The position numbers and the translations under genes are program-made. Of a stretch of DNA of 64,000 nucleotides, positions 9,142 through 17,905 are shown piece by piece. Under the pieces are notes generated by a model. It was not told where the DNA came from. It saw only the letters and a program-made list of their open reading frames with translations, and ran no database searches. Each line of letters opens with the position of its first letter. The first letter of the stretch is position 1. This DNA is from Roseibium aggregatum IAM 12614 (lineage in GTDB: Bacteria; Pseudomonadota; Alphaproteobacteria; Rhizobiales; Stappiaceae). Location: the NCBI RefSeq assembly GCF_000168975.1, contig NZ_AAUW01000005.1, positions 1-64,000 of the forward strand, written 5' to 3'.

Positions 9142-9804
9142 TCACCCGTTTGCTTGTTTGCTTTTCGGGTTGTTCCCAGCTTCGCGCAGGGCCTCGATCT
9201 CATCGAAGCGCTGCATGAACATTTCCTGGGCAGTTTTCACCGGCAAAGGCTTAAGACCGTAGCGTAATTTGCCATCGGCATCGAGGGGGAAACCGCGCGG
9301 TTTGCCGAAAATCTTCGCCGCCTCGGTTTCCTCGAAACCGGCCAGTTCCACGGCTTCGAAATAGGCACAGATGATGTCTGCGCGCTTGGCGAGCTTCTTC
9401 ACGGCCACGGGTATGGCAGCCGGAAGGCCGAACCGAAGGTGAATGGCCGCCTGAAGACGGGCTTCAACCGCCTTGTAGGCTTCGCCGATGACGGATTTGA
9501 ACGGGGAAATCATGTCGCCGATGACATACTCCGGCGCGTCGTGAAGCAGTACCGCCAGCCGCCAGTGCGGTGGCAGGTCGGGCTTCAGCATAAAGGCGAT
9601 GTCCTCGACGATCAGCGAATGTTCGGCGACCGAGAAGGCATGATTGCCGTAGGTCTGGCCGTTCCAGCGGGCGACACGGGCAAGCCCGTGGGCGATGTCG
9701 GAAATCTCGACGTCGAGCGGCGAGGGGTCCAGAAGATTGAGCCGTCTGCCGGACAACATGCGCTGCCAGGCGCGCGGGGGCTGGTCGATACGGGCAGAGG
9801 CCAT
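9142..9804 (-). CDS. HD-domain phosphohydrolase, YfbR-like
   Basis: Metal-dependent hydrolase of 220 residues with the HD signature spread as expected: H in GNHAFSVAEHSLIVED, the HD pair in LAVLLHDAPEYVIGDM, and a distal D in KLAKRADIICAYFEAVEL. It resembles YfbR-type 5'-deoxynucleotidases in length and motif spacing, so a nucleotide-monophosphate phosphatase role is possible but not shown. The start at 9804 lies 23 bases after the ygfZ stop, consistent with an operon. Confidence 0.75.
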   Translation of the reverse strand: MASARIDQPPRAWQRMLSGRRLNLLDPSPLDVEISDIAHGLARVARWNGQTYGNHAFSVAEHSLIVEDIAFMLKPDLPPHWRLAVLLHDAPEYVIGDMISPFKSVIGEAYKAVEARLQAAIHLRFGLPAAIPVAVKKLAKRADIICAYFEAVELAGFEETEAAKIFGKPRGFPLDADGKLRYGLKPLPVKTAQEMFMQRFDEIEALREAGNNPKSKQANG

Positions 9805-9827
9805 CGGTTCTCAAGGGTCTCGCGGTT

Positions 9828-10754
9828 TCAGTCCGCGGTGCTCGGCTCCGGCAAGGAAAAGGAAGCCCAGTCGGGCAGCTTGACCAGAATCTCCGCGTCA
9901 CCGCATTGCAGAGGGGTGCCGTTGTCCTTGGCTTGGGCAACCTTGTCAAGGCGCAGAAGCGCAAGGCCCACAGCGCCATCGTCGGTCAGGGCGCTGGAGC
10001 CGAGGGCGCCGATGGATTTGCCACCTGCCGTTATATCAGTGCCTTTTTCCGGAAGAGCATCGCTGCTTTCGATCTGAACGAACCGCTTGCGGGCACTGCC
10101 CCGGTGGTGCATGCGCGAAACGACTTCCTGCCCGACATAACATCCCTTGGAAAAGGAAACGCCGCCAAGCTGATCAAGATCGGCGTCATGCGGGAAGATG
10201 TCCGAGTAGTCGTAGTCCTTCAGGCCCTCCGGCACACCCATTGAAATGCGATGACGGTCATAGGCCGCAAGGTCCTGAGCCGTGGCCAGGAGCTTTAAGG
10301 CGAGCTCTACGACAGGCCCAGCAATACGCTTGCCGAGCGCGGGCAGGCGTGGGTCGGTGACGGCAGAAAGAGCGCCGTCCACATCACTGTCCAGACCCTT
10401 GCCCGCTTCCGGATTGTCATCCCAAAGAGCAATCACGCCAACGTTTTCCGGCAGCAGCTCCAGATCCACCTTCGCCCGCAACCGGTAGAAAGTCAGCCGT
10501 TTCACAAGATCGGCAGCGGTTGCCGAAGGCGCGTCCAGCAGATAACCGCTTTCCAGACGGTAAATCAGGAAGTCGAACAGGATCTTCCCCTGGGGCGTCA
10601 GCAGGGCACCTGCACTTGCGCCGCCATCCTTCATGCCGTCGATATCTGCCGTCACCAGATTTTGCAGGAAATGCTGTGCGTCGGCACCGCCAACGCGGAT
10701 CAGCGAGCGGTCGGACAGAGGGGCGTAGGACAAGGTCGGCACGGCAGGCTCCAT
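9828..10754 (-). CDS. ygfZ: Folate-binding Fe-S cluster maturation protein YgfZ
   Basis: GcvT-like tetrahydrofolate-binding protein that helps assemble or repair iron-sulfur clusters. The diagnostic motif KGCYVGQEVVSRMHHRG (K-G-C-Y-x-G-Q-E) is present about two thirds along the 308 residues, with its conserved cysteine. The N-terminus VGGADAQHFLQNLVTADI is typical. It heads the minus-strand operon continuing to the HD hydrolase, the phosphatase-like protein and nrtR. Its promoter should lie in 10755-10937, shared with the divergent dihydroorotase-like gene. Confidence 0.88.
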   Translation of the reverse strand: MEPAVPTLSYAPLSDRSLIRVGGADAQHFLQNLVTADIDGMKDGGASAGALLTPQGKILFDFLIYRLESGYLLDAPSATAADLVKRLTFYRLRAKVDLELLPENVGVIALWDDNPEAGKGLDSDVDGALSAVTDPRLPALGKRIAGPVVELALKLLATAQDLAAYDRHRISMGVPEGLKDYDYSDIFPHDADLDQLGGVSFSKGCYVGQEVVSRMHHRGSARKRFVQIESSDALPEKGTDITAGGKSIGALGSSALTDDGAVGLALLRLDKVAQAKDNGTPLQCGDAEILVKLPDWASFSLPEPSTAD

Positions 10755-10937
10755 GGAAAGGATGGCTGTTTCAGACAGAGTGTCTGGCCAGATTTACTTG
10801 ATTGGCACATAGGCTCTTTGCCCACCGTGGGCAAGGTTCTGAATCTGCCGGCCCCTGTCTGGCCCTTTGCCGCCGGGCCGCGTATAAGCCCGGTAAACCG
10901 ACCTGCCGATAGACCCGAATTTACGCGGAGGAGCCAC

Positions 10938-12269
10938 ATGAGCGCGACCTATGACCTGATCCTGAAGGGCGGAACCGTTGTCAATCAGGATGGCGAGGGA
11001 CAGCGTGATGTTGCTGTTCGCGATGGCCGGATTGCGGGCATCGGCTCCTTCGACGCATCGCAGGCAGGCGAAACAGTCGATTGCACAGGCCTGCATGTTC
11101 TTCCCGGTGTCATGGACACCCAGGTGCATTTCCGCGAGCCGGGTCTCGACCACAAGGAAGACCTGGAATCAGGGTCCCGGGCTGCGGTCATGGGCGGTGT
11201 CACCGCGGTGTTCGAAATGCCGAACACCAATCCGCTGACGACCTCTGAATCAGCTCTTGCCGACAAGGTGCAGCGCGGACACCACCGCATGCACTGCGAC
11301 TTTGCCTTCTGGGTTGGCGGTACACGGGACAACGTCAAGGATATTCCGGAGCTGGAGCGTCTGCCGGCCGCCGCAGGCATCAAGGTGTTCATGGGCTCCT
11401 CTACCGGTGATCTTCTGGTGGAAGACGACAAGGGCGTGAAGGAAATCTTGTCCACGACCCGCCGCCGGGCAGCCTTCCACTCCGAGGACGAGTTCCGCCT
11501 GCGCGAACGTCAGGGAGAGCGGGTTGAAGGCGATCCGAGCTCTCACCCGATCTGGCGCGACGAGACCGCAGCGCTCCAGTGCACCCAGAGGCTGGTGGGC
11601 ATTGCACGCGAAACCGGCGCCAAGATCCACATTCTGCATCTGTCGACGGCGGAAGAGGTGGATTTCCTGATCGACCACAAGGACGTTGCCTCCATCGAGG
11701 TCACCCCGCACCATCTGACCCTGACGGACGAAGCCTACCACCGGCTGGGTACGCTGGTTCAGATGAACCCGCCGGTGCGCGCGCCGCGGCACTCGGAGCG
11801 CCTGTGGTGGGCCTTGCAGCAGGGCATTCTCGACATTTTCGGCTCCGATCATGCGCCTCACCTGCTGGAAGAAAAGCAGAAGCCCTATCCGGCATCGCCG
11901 TCTGGCATGACCGGTGTGCAGACGCTGGTGCCGATCATGCTGGATCACGTCAATGCAGGCCGTCTCAGCCTGGCGCGCTTTGTTGACATGACCAGCGCAG
12001 GCCCGGCCCGTCTCTTCCAGACGGCGCGCAAGGGCCGGATCGCCGTCGGCTATGATGCCGACTTCACCGTGGTGGATATGAAGCGCAAGGAAACGATCCG
12101 CAACGAGTGGATTGCCTCCAAGTGTGGCTGGACACCCTATGACGGCAAGAATGTCACCGGCTGGCCGGTTGGCACCGTTGTTCGCGGACAGCGTGTCATG
12201 TGGGAGGGCGAACTGGCAGCCCCCTCGCGCGGTGAAGCCGTCCGTTTTCTCGACGCACTGAAAGCCTGA
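10938..12269 (+). CDS. pyrC: Dihydroorotase-like amidohydrolase with altered metal motif
   Basis: Amidohydrolase-superfamily protein of 443 residues, closest to class I dihydroorotases (third step of pyrimidine synthesis). The ATG at 10938 follows a strong GGAGGAG site. Visible signatures: VHFREPG, GGVTAVFEMPNTNP, the lysine in AGIKVFMGSSTGD that would be carboxylated, AAFHSEDEF, HILHLST and FGSDHAPH. The first histidine of the usual HxH is replaced by glutamine (DTQVH), a substitution I recall in a Hyphomicrobiales subgroup. It may still be the dihydroorotase or have a related hydrolase role; no pyrB is adjacent to help decide. Confidence 0.78.
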   Translation: MSATYDLILKGGTVVNQDGEGQRDVAVRDGRIAGIGSFDASQAGETVDCTGLHVLPGVMDTQVHFREPGLDHKEDLESGSRAAVMGGVTAVFEMPNTNPLTTSESALADKVQRGHHRMHCDFAFWVGGTRDNVKDIPELERLPAAAGIKVFMGSSTGDLLVEDDKGVKEILSTTRRRAAFHSEDEFRLRERQGERVEGDPSSHPIWRDETAALQCTQRLVGIARETGAKIHILHLSTAEEVDFLIDHKDVASIEVTPHHLTLTDEAYHRLGTLVQMNPPVRAPRHSERLWWALQQGILDIFGSDHAPHLLEEKQKPYPASPSGMTGVQTLVPIMLDHVNAGRLSLARFVDMTSAGPARLFQTARKGRIAVGYDADFTVVDMKRKETIRNEWIASKCGWTPYDGKNVTGWPVGTVVRGQRVMWEGELAAPSRGEAVRFLDALKA

Positions 12270-12516
12270 AAAAGCCGTTCCTGGGAACCTGAGGCATGAA
12301 TGGGCCGTTTTCCCCGTTCAGGCCAGGTTCACGTTACGTCTGCTAACTGTACAAAAATGTGATGTGAATAACAGCCGCGAGCTGACTAATGTGCGACCTT
12401 GCGGCTGAAAGGTGGAAGGAAACCAATAAGTAACCGTGTTTCCTAACCCGATCTACACAGGTTTTGGTTACGGTTTTAATCGAGCTTTATGGGTTTTTGC
12501 GTTGGGGAGCTCAGGG

Positions 12517-13740
12517 ATGTTGTCAATGGAAATGAATAGCCGGAGCAGGCGCAAGCGCTCGCTGCTCAACCTGACCGGTGCCGCAGTTATTTCGGTCGCC
12601 GCGATGTCGTCGGCATTCGCGCGGGACGCCGCTCCGGAGACGGATGTGGCAAGCGAACCGCCGTTGCATATGCTGGTGTCGCTGGACGACCAGAAGATCA
12701 AGGTCTATCGCGGCCTGGATCTGATCGAGGTTTCGTCGATTTCCTCCGGAAAGCGCGGCCACAGCACACCGACTGGCGTGTTTTCCATTCTGGAAAAGAA
12801 GCGCAAGCACTTTTCCAATCTCTACGACGATGCACCGATGCCCTTCATGCAGCGGCTGACCTGGTCAGGCATTGCCCTGCACGTCGGCAGGCTGCCCGGC
12901 TATCCGGCCTCTCACGGCTGCATTCGTCTTCCCAAGGCCTTTGCGCAGTCGCTCTACAGCATGACCGAGCGCGGCATGCATGTTGTCGTGACCAGGGGAG
13001 ATGCGAACCCGCTGGGTGTCCATCACGCGGTGCTGCCGCAGCCCTATGTGGCGGAAACAGAGGTCGCAAGCCTGACGGATGAGACCATCGCGTCAGATCC
13101 GGCCCTGCGCGGGGCCATTCAGGAAGCGCCCCTGCAGGCCAATCTGCCGGCGGTACAGCCTGAAAATCCGTATTTCGATCAACCGCTTCGGATGATCATC
13201 ACGCCGCAGAAAGCGCCGAGCCGTATTCAGGTGCTGCAGCAACTGCTCAACCAGATGGGCTTTAACGCCGGTCCGGAAGACGGTGTCATGGGCCGCAAGA
13301 CCCGCGCCGCCATCAGCCTCTATCAGGAAGGGGCCGAACTGCCGGTAACCGGTCAGTTGACCAATGCACTGGAAGGTCGCATTCACGCCGACGCCGGCTA
13401 CGAAGAACCGCAGAACGCCACCTTGCGGATCCGCCGCAAGTTTCGCGATGTCTATTCCGCACCGGTGACGATCAAGGATATTGATCAGGAAATCGGAACG
13501 CACGTTTTCACCGCGATGGATTTCAAGCCCGGCGACACGTCCGTTGACTGGATCGCGGTGTCCGCGGAAGAGGAACGCGGCGGCTCGGCAACCGATGTTC
13601 TCGACCGGATCGAGGTGTCCAGGAAGGTGGCGCTTGAAGTGTCCACAATGCTGACCCCGGGCTCGTCCCTGACGGTCACGGACCGCAACTTCACCCGCAA
13701 TACCGGTCTTGGCACCGACTTCGTGGTGATCACCCGCTAG
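12517..13740 (+). CDS. L,D-transpeptidase (YkuD) with peptidoglycan-binding domain
   Basis: Periplasmic enzyme that forms or edits L,D-crosslinks or attaches proteins to peptidoglycan. From ATG 12517 (GGGAG upstream) it has 407 residues: signal sequence with a basic N-terminus (SRSRRKRS) and cleavage near SAFA-RD, YkuD domain at about 45-190 with HVGRLPGYPASHGCIRLP holding the catalytic cysteine, then a PG_binding_1-like domain (LLNQMGFNAGPEDGVMGRKT) and an uncharacterised C-terminal 100 residues. A GTG at 12436 would add 27 residues and spoil the signal peptide. The hairpin at 13776-13795 ends the transcript. Confidence 0.88.
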   Translation: MLSMEMNSRSRRKRSLLNLTGAAVISVAAMSSAFARDAAPETDVASEPPLHMLVSLDDQKIKVYRGLDLIEVSSISSGKRGHSTPTGVFSILEKKRKHFSNLYDDAPMPFMQRLTWSGIALHVGRLPGYPASHGCIRLPKAFAQSLYSMTERGMHVVVTRGDANPLGVHHAVLPQPYVAETEVASLTDETIASDPALRGAIQEAPLQANLPAVQPENPYFDQPLRMIITPQKAPSRIQVLQQLLNQMGFNAGPEDGVMGRKTRAAISLYQEGAELPVTGQLTNALEGRIHADAGYEEPQNATLRIRRKFRDVYSAPVTIKDIDQEIGTHVFTAMDFKPGDTSVDWIAVSAEEERGGSATDVLDRIEVSRKVALEVSTMLTPGSSLTVTDRNFTRNTGLGTDFVVITR

Positions 13741-13775
13741 GTTCAGATATCCCAACCGTGCTGGACAAGCGACAG

Positions 13776-13795
13776 GCCCCCGCCTCGGCGGGGGC
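13776..13795 (+). terminator. Terminator after the L,D-transpeptidase gene
   Basis: Perfect 9-bp GC-rich stem (GCCCCCGCC / GGCGGGGGC) with a two-base TC loop, followed by TATTCTGTTCT. The same 20 bases recur at 15703-15722 after the chemoreceptor gene. Confidence 0.8.
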
Positions 13796-13990
13796 TATTC
13801 TGTTCTGGCGTCCCCGGTCATTAGACGAGTTATAGTCTAGGTTGTATTTGTAAATACTGCTCTCAAAATATTTCTCAAAAAATCGACAAGTAAAAATATG
13901 TGTCGACTTCGTCAAAAATGCCAAGGTCATGGAAAATTTACGATCATACGGCAGAAATACCTTCAGTAAGTTCCCCCAAAGGTATGTCAG

Positions 13991-15679
13991 ATGAAATACA
14001 ACAGCATTCCCCTGACCTGGAAAATTGCCATTCCAGCGGTAACTGTTTTCGCCTTCACAATTCTGATCGCAATTATCAGCCTGAATTCCCTTCACAGGGG
14101 AATGCTTGAAGAGCGCCTTCTTGGTATCAAGAACATCGACCAGGCCGCGATCGCGATAGCGAAACGCTACAATGATATGGCAGAGGCCGGCACTCTGACC
14201 GCCGAGGAAGCCAGACAGCGTGCTGCTGTTGCCATTGGCGGAATGCAGTTTAGCGGTGACGGCTACATATTCGTCTATGACAAGGAAGGAACGCTGCTGG
14301 TCCACCCGCGCTCCGAGATCGTTGGCGACAATCGCTGGGACAACGTCGACCCGGATGGCGTCTATATTACGAGGGAGCTGGTCAAGGCAGGCGACGCCGG
14401 GGGAGCCTATATTCAATATCAGACTAGGAAGAAGACCGGAGACGAGGTCTATCCGAAGCACGCATGGAGCGAACTTTTCGCACCCTGGGGCTGGTATGTC
14501 GGCAGCGGTGTCTATGTGGATGACCTTAACGCTGCGTATTGGGACGTCGCCATTGTATTGATCGCCGTGTCTGCCATCGGTGCGCTCGTTGCGGGATTCG
14601 TTGCCTATTTCACGATCCGTAGTATCAGCCGACCGATTAATGCCCTTACCAGCAACATGAACAGCCTCGCTGAAGGCAATAGTTCCATTGAAGTGACGGG
14701 AACCGAACGCGGGGACGAAATCGGCCAGATGGCATCCGCTATGGAGGTCTTCGTTCGCAATGAGAATGCGCGCAAGCAGCTTGAAGAGGAACAGCTGGCC
14801 AATCAGGAACAGGCTGCGCGGCGTGGTGAGGAAATCCAGCGTATGAGTGCCGAATTCGATCGCCAGATCATGGAGATGATGAACATCATCGAGGGTTCGG
14901 TTCGCCGTCTGCAGAACGCATCGGAGGAAATGACGAACGGAGCGGAACAGACGACGTCTCAGAGCGGGCTTGTCTCAAACGCCTCCTCTCAGGCCGCCCG
15001 CAACGTGGAAACGGTTGCCGCTGCTGCAGAAGAGCTTTCGGCATCGGTGAACGAGATCCGGCGGCAGGTTCAATCTTCCAGCGAGATCGCCTCCCAGGCA
15101 GCCTCCGAAGCCCGCGCGACCAACGAACGGATGAACGGTCTCTCCGAAGCAGCCGGTCGGATCGGCGAAGTGGTGACCCTGATTCAGGCGATTGCCGAAC
15201 AGACGAACCTTCTAGCCCTGAACGCAACGATCGAGGCTGCGCGCGCTGGCGAAGCCGGCAAGGGCTTTGCTGTCGTTGCTGCCGAGGTCAAGGAACTCGC
15301 CACCCAGACATCGAAGGCAACCGAGGAAATCTCGAGCCAGATCTCGGCAATTCAGGGTGAAACCCAGTCTGCTGCGAATGCAATCTCGTCCGTGACGCAG
15401 ATCATCAACAGCATGAACGAAATCGCACAGTCGATCTCTTCGGCGGTCGAGGAACAAGGTATGGCGACGCAGGAAATCGCTGAGAACGCGACAGAAGCGT
15501 CGCGGAGTACGGTAGAAGTGACCAACAGCATCGAGAGCGTCTCCTTGGCGGCGGAAAACACCCGTCACAATGCAGAAACAGTCGATGTCTCTGCACGCCA
15601 GCTTGAAGAAAACGCCAAGACCCTGAAGAGCCAGGTCGCCGCCTTTCTGGACGGTGTACGAACACAGTCCGCAGCCTGA
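13991..15679 (+). CDS. Methyl-accepting chemotaxis protein with single Cache domain
   Basis: Membrane chemoreceptor of 562 residues. Order: first membrane helix at about 11-32; a periplasmic single Cache (sCache_2-like) sensor at about 35-185 with [16 protein letters not shown] and a [11 protein letters not shown] strand; second helix at about 190-212; HAMP domain ([16 protein letters not shown] ... [13 protein letters not shown]); long coiled coil with the hairpin tip [20 protein letters not shown] that contacts CheA/CheW. No C-terminal pentapeptide for CheR is seen. The sCache type often binds small carboxylates, but the ligand is unknown. The gene is isolated between two identical terminators, with an AT-rich promoter region at 13850-13985. 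Confidence 0.93.
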   Translation: MKYNSIPLTWKIAIPAVTVFAFTILIAIISLNSLHRGMLEERLLGIKNIDQAAIAIAKRYNDMAEAGTLTAEEARQRAAVAIGGMQFSGDGYIFVYDKEGTLLVHPRSEIVGDNRWDNVDPDGVYITRELVKAGDAGGAYIQYQTRKKTGDEVYPKHAWSELFAPWGWYVGSGVYVDDLNAAYWDVAIVLIAVSAIGALVAGFVAYFTIRSISRPINALTSNMNSLAEGNSSIEVTGTERGDEIGQMASAMEVFVRNENARKQLEEEQLANQEQAARRGEEIQRMSAEFDRQIMEMMNIIEGSVRRLQNASEEMTNGAEQTTSQSGLVSNASSQAARNVETVAAAAEELSASVNEIRRQVQSSSEIASQAASEARATNERMNGLSEAAGRIGEVVTLIQAIAEQTNLLALNATIEAARAGEAGKGFAVVAAEVKELATQTSKATEEISSQISAIQGETQSAANAISSVTQIINSMNEIAQSISSAVEEQGMATQEIAENATEASRSTVEVTNSIESVSLAAENTRHNAETVDVSARQLEENAKTLKSQVAAFLDGVRTQSAA

Positions 15680-15702
15680 TCGGCTTCAGACAATGTGCCA
15701 AG

Positions 15703-15722
15703 GCCCCCGCCTCGGCGGGGGC
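15703..15722 (+). terminator. Terminator after the chemoreceptor gene
   Basis: Identical in all 20 bases to the hairpin at 13776-13795, here followed by TTTTCTGT, so a good Rho-independent terminator on the plus strand. Confidence 0.85.
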
Positions 15723-15912
15723 TTTTCTGTCTGATGGGCTTCAGGTGGTCCATCCCGGCAAACCGAAGGCGCGTCAGGAACGGATCGGCTGGTGCTCACG
15801 GCCGGTTTTATTATCCGGACAACGGCTCGAATCTCCGCAAACGTCACCAAACTGTCGCGTCCGTCACGTATCGGAAGGCAGTTTATTGGCGCAGGTGACT
15901 CGGGAGAAAGAC

Positions 15913-17175
15913 ATGGCGCAGAGCACGCTCACCGCATCGAAGAAACGTCTCAAGAATGCGGTTCACCGGTCTGAAGCAACGTCCAAAGACGGCTTTCTGG
16001 AGCGCCTGTTCACATTTGCCTTCAAGGGGCTTGTCTATCCGCAGATCTGGGAAGATCCGGATGTCGACATGAAGGCCCTGCGCCTGACGCCGGACTCCAG
16101 GATGATTGCCATTGCGTCCGGCGGCTGCAATGTCATGTCGTACCTGACGGCAAACCCGGCCGAAATTACCGCAGTCGATCTCAACCGCGCACATGTTGCG
16201 CTGGGCCGCTTGAAGCTGGCGGCCGCCAAGCATCTGCCGAATTACGAGATTTTCTACAGGTTCTTCGGTGAAGCCGACGAAAAGGCCAATGTGGCTGCCT
16301 ATCAGCGCTTCCTGAAGGACAAGCTCGATCCGGAAACGGTCGCCTACTGGGAAGGCCGCGACATGGCCAACTGGGGCCGCAAGCGGATCACGCTGTTCTC
16401 GCGCGATCTCTATCACCACGGCCTGCTGGGCTACTGCATCGGTGCCGGGCACCTGATCGCGAAGCTCTATGGCATTGACCCGAAATACATGGTCAAGACC
16501 AAGTCGCTGGAAGAGCAGCGCAGCTTCTTTGATACCGCGCTGGCGCCGCTGTTCGACAAGCGTCTGGTACGCTGGGCAACATCGAAGAAGATGTCTCTCT
16601 ACGGCCTCGGTATTCCCCCGGCGCAATATGATGCGCTGGTATCTGCCAGTGCCGAGGGCGACATGTCCGCGGTTCTGCGCCAGCGGCTCGAGAAGCTGGC
16701 TTGCGACTTTTCCATGCAGGACAACTATTTTGCCTGGCAGGCCTTCGGCAGGGGCTATGCCCCCGGTGGTCAGGACAGCACAGGTCCGGCAGGGCCCTTG
16801 CCGCCCTATCTGAAGCGGGAACACTTCGAGGAAATCCGTCAGCGTGCCGGCCGTGTCCGGGTGCTCAACCGGAATTTCACCGAGCATCTCCAGTCGGTTC
16901 AGGACGACACGCTCGATGCCTACGTGTTGCTCGACGCTCAGGACTGGATGACCGATCATCAGCTCAACGCTCTCTGGGCCGAAATCACCCGCACCGCCCG
17001 CCCGGGCGCCCGGGTCATCTTCCGCACGGCTGCCGAACCGACCTTGCTGCCGGGCCGCGTCGCCGACCGAATTCTGGATCGCTGGACCTATGAGGAAGAG
17101 GAAAGCCTGGAACTCGGCCGTCAGGACCGTTCTTCCATCTATGGTGGCTTCCACCTTTATGTGTTCAACGGTTAG
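15913..17175 (+). CDS. btaA: BtaA, 3-amino-3-carboxypropyl transferase of betaine lipid synthesis
   Basis: Transfers the aminocarboxypropyl group of S-adenosylmethionine to diacylglycerol, giving diacylglycerylhomoserine at the membrane. 420 residues, a full-length DUF3419/BtaA protein: FKGLVYPQIWEDPDVDMKAL near the N-terminus, IASGGCNVMSYL (SAM-binding), ITAVDLNRAHVALG, and LDAYVLLDAQDWM near the C-terminus. The ATG at 15913 follows GGGAGAAAG. It lies 32 bases before btaB. In other alphaproteobacteria the pair is induced by phosphate starvation so that phospholipids can be replaced; I did not identify a convincing Pho box upstream. Confidence 0.92.
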   Translation: MAQSTLTASKKRLKNAVHRSEATSKDGFLERLFTFAFKGLVYPQIWEDPDVDMKALRLTPDSRMIAIASGGCNVMSYLTANPAEITAVDLNRAHVALGRLKLAAAKHLPNYEIFYRFFGEADEKANVAAYQRFLKDKLDPETVAYWEGRDMANWGRKRITLFSRDLYHHGLLGYCIGAGHLIAKLYGIDPKYMVKTKSLEEQRSFFDTALAPLFDKRLVRWATSKKMSLYGLGIPPAQYDALVSASAEGDMSAVLRQRLEKLACDFSMQDNYFAWQAFGRGYAPGGQDSTGPAGPLPPYLKREHFEEIRQRAGRVRVLNRNFTEHLQSVQDDTLDAYVLLDAQDWMTDHQLNALWAEITRTARPGARVIFRTAAEPTLLPGRVADRILDRWTYEEEESLELGRQDRSSIYGGFHLYVFNG

Positions 17176-17207
17176 ACTGGCCTGTCTCAGGACGGAAAAC
17201 GAGCATC

Positions 17208-17864
17208 ATGACCCAAGCTGTCGAAACGGCCCGGCTGATGGACGCCGTCTATCGCCATCAGCGCCATTTTTATGACCTGACCCGCAAGTTCTATCTGCTC
17301 GGGCGTGACAGGCTGATCCGAGACCTCCAGCCTCCGCGAGGAGGCACTGTTCTGGAACTTGGCTGCGGCACGGGCCGGAACCTGATTGCAGCCGCAAAGG
17401 CTTATCCGGACGTGCGCTTCTTCGGTGTCGACATTTCCAGGAACATGCTGGAAACCGCGCAGAAGAATATCGACAAGGCTGGCCTGACGGACCGGATCAC
17501 GCTTGTGGAGGGCGATGCCGCCAATCCCGCTGCAACGGAAGGCCTTGGCGTGCCGGCTTTCGACCGGGTGTTCTATTCCTACACGTTGTCCATGATCCCG
17601 ATCTGGCGTGAAGCACTGGCGGCAGGTGCTGCCCGGCTGGCGCCGGACGGACGTATTCACGTCGTCGATTTCGGTCAGCAGGAGCGGATGCCGGGCTGGT
17701 TCAAGCGCCTGCTGTTTGCCTGGCTGAAATCCTTCCACGTGTCTCCGCGCGCAAGTCTGGAAGACGAACTGACAGGTCTTGCCGCCAACAACGGCGCGCT
17801 ACTGTCATTCCACCGTCTTTACGCCGGCTATGCGGATTATGCGGTGATCTCCAGACCGGTGTAG
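17208..17864 (+). CDS. btaB: BtaB, betaine lipid N-methyltransferase
   Basis: SAM-dependent methyltransferase that trimethylates diacylglycerylhomoserine to the betaine lipid DGTS. 218 residues with the N-terminal YRHQRHFYDLTRKFYLLGRD typical of BtaB, SAM motif I VLELGCGTGRNL, and FFGVDISRNML. It follows btaA by 32 bases, which gives the specific assignment; the sequence alone could be any class I methyltransferase. The gene converges on the caspase-like gene, with only 41 bases between stops. Confidence 0.9.
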   Translation: MTQAVETARLMDAVYRHQRHFYDLTRKFYLLGRDRLIRDLQPPRGGTVLELGCGTGRNLIAAAKAYPDVRFFGVDISRNMLETAQKNIDKAGLTDRITLVEGDAANPAATEGLGVPAFDRVFYSYTLSMIPIWREALAAGAARLAPDGRIHVVDFGQQERMPGWFKRLLFAWLKSFHVSPRASLEDELTGLAANNGALLSFHRLYAGYADYAVISRPV

Positions 17865-17905
17865 AAAGAATAGCGGGTCCTGCGAAAAAGAAACCGGCGC
17901 TGACC

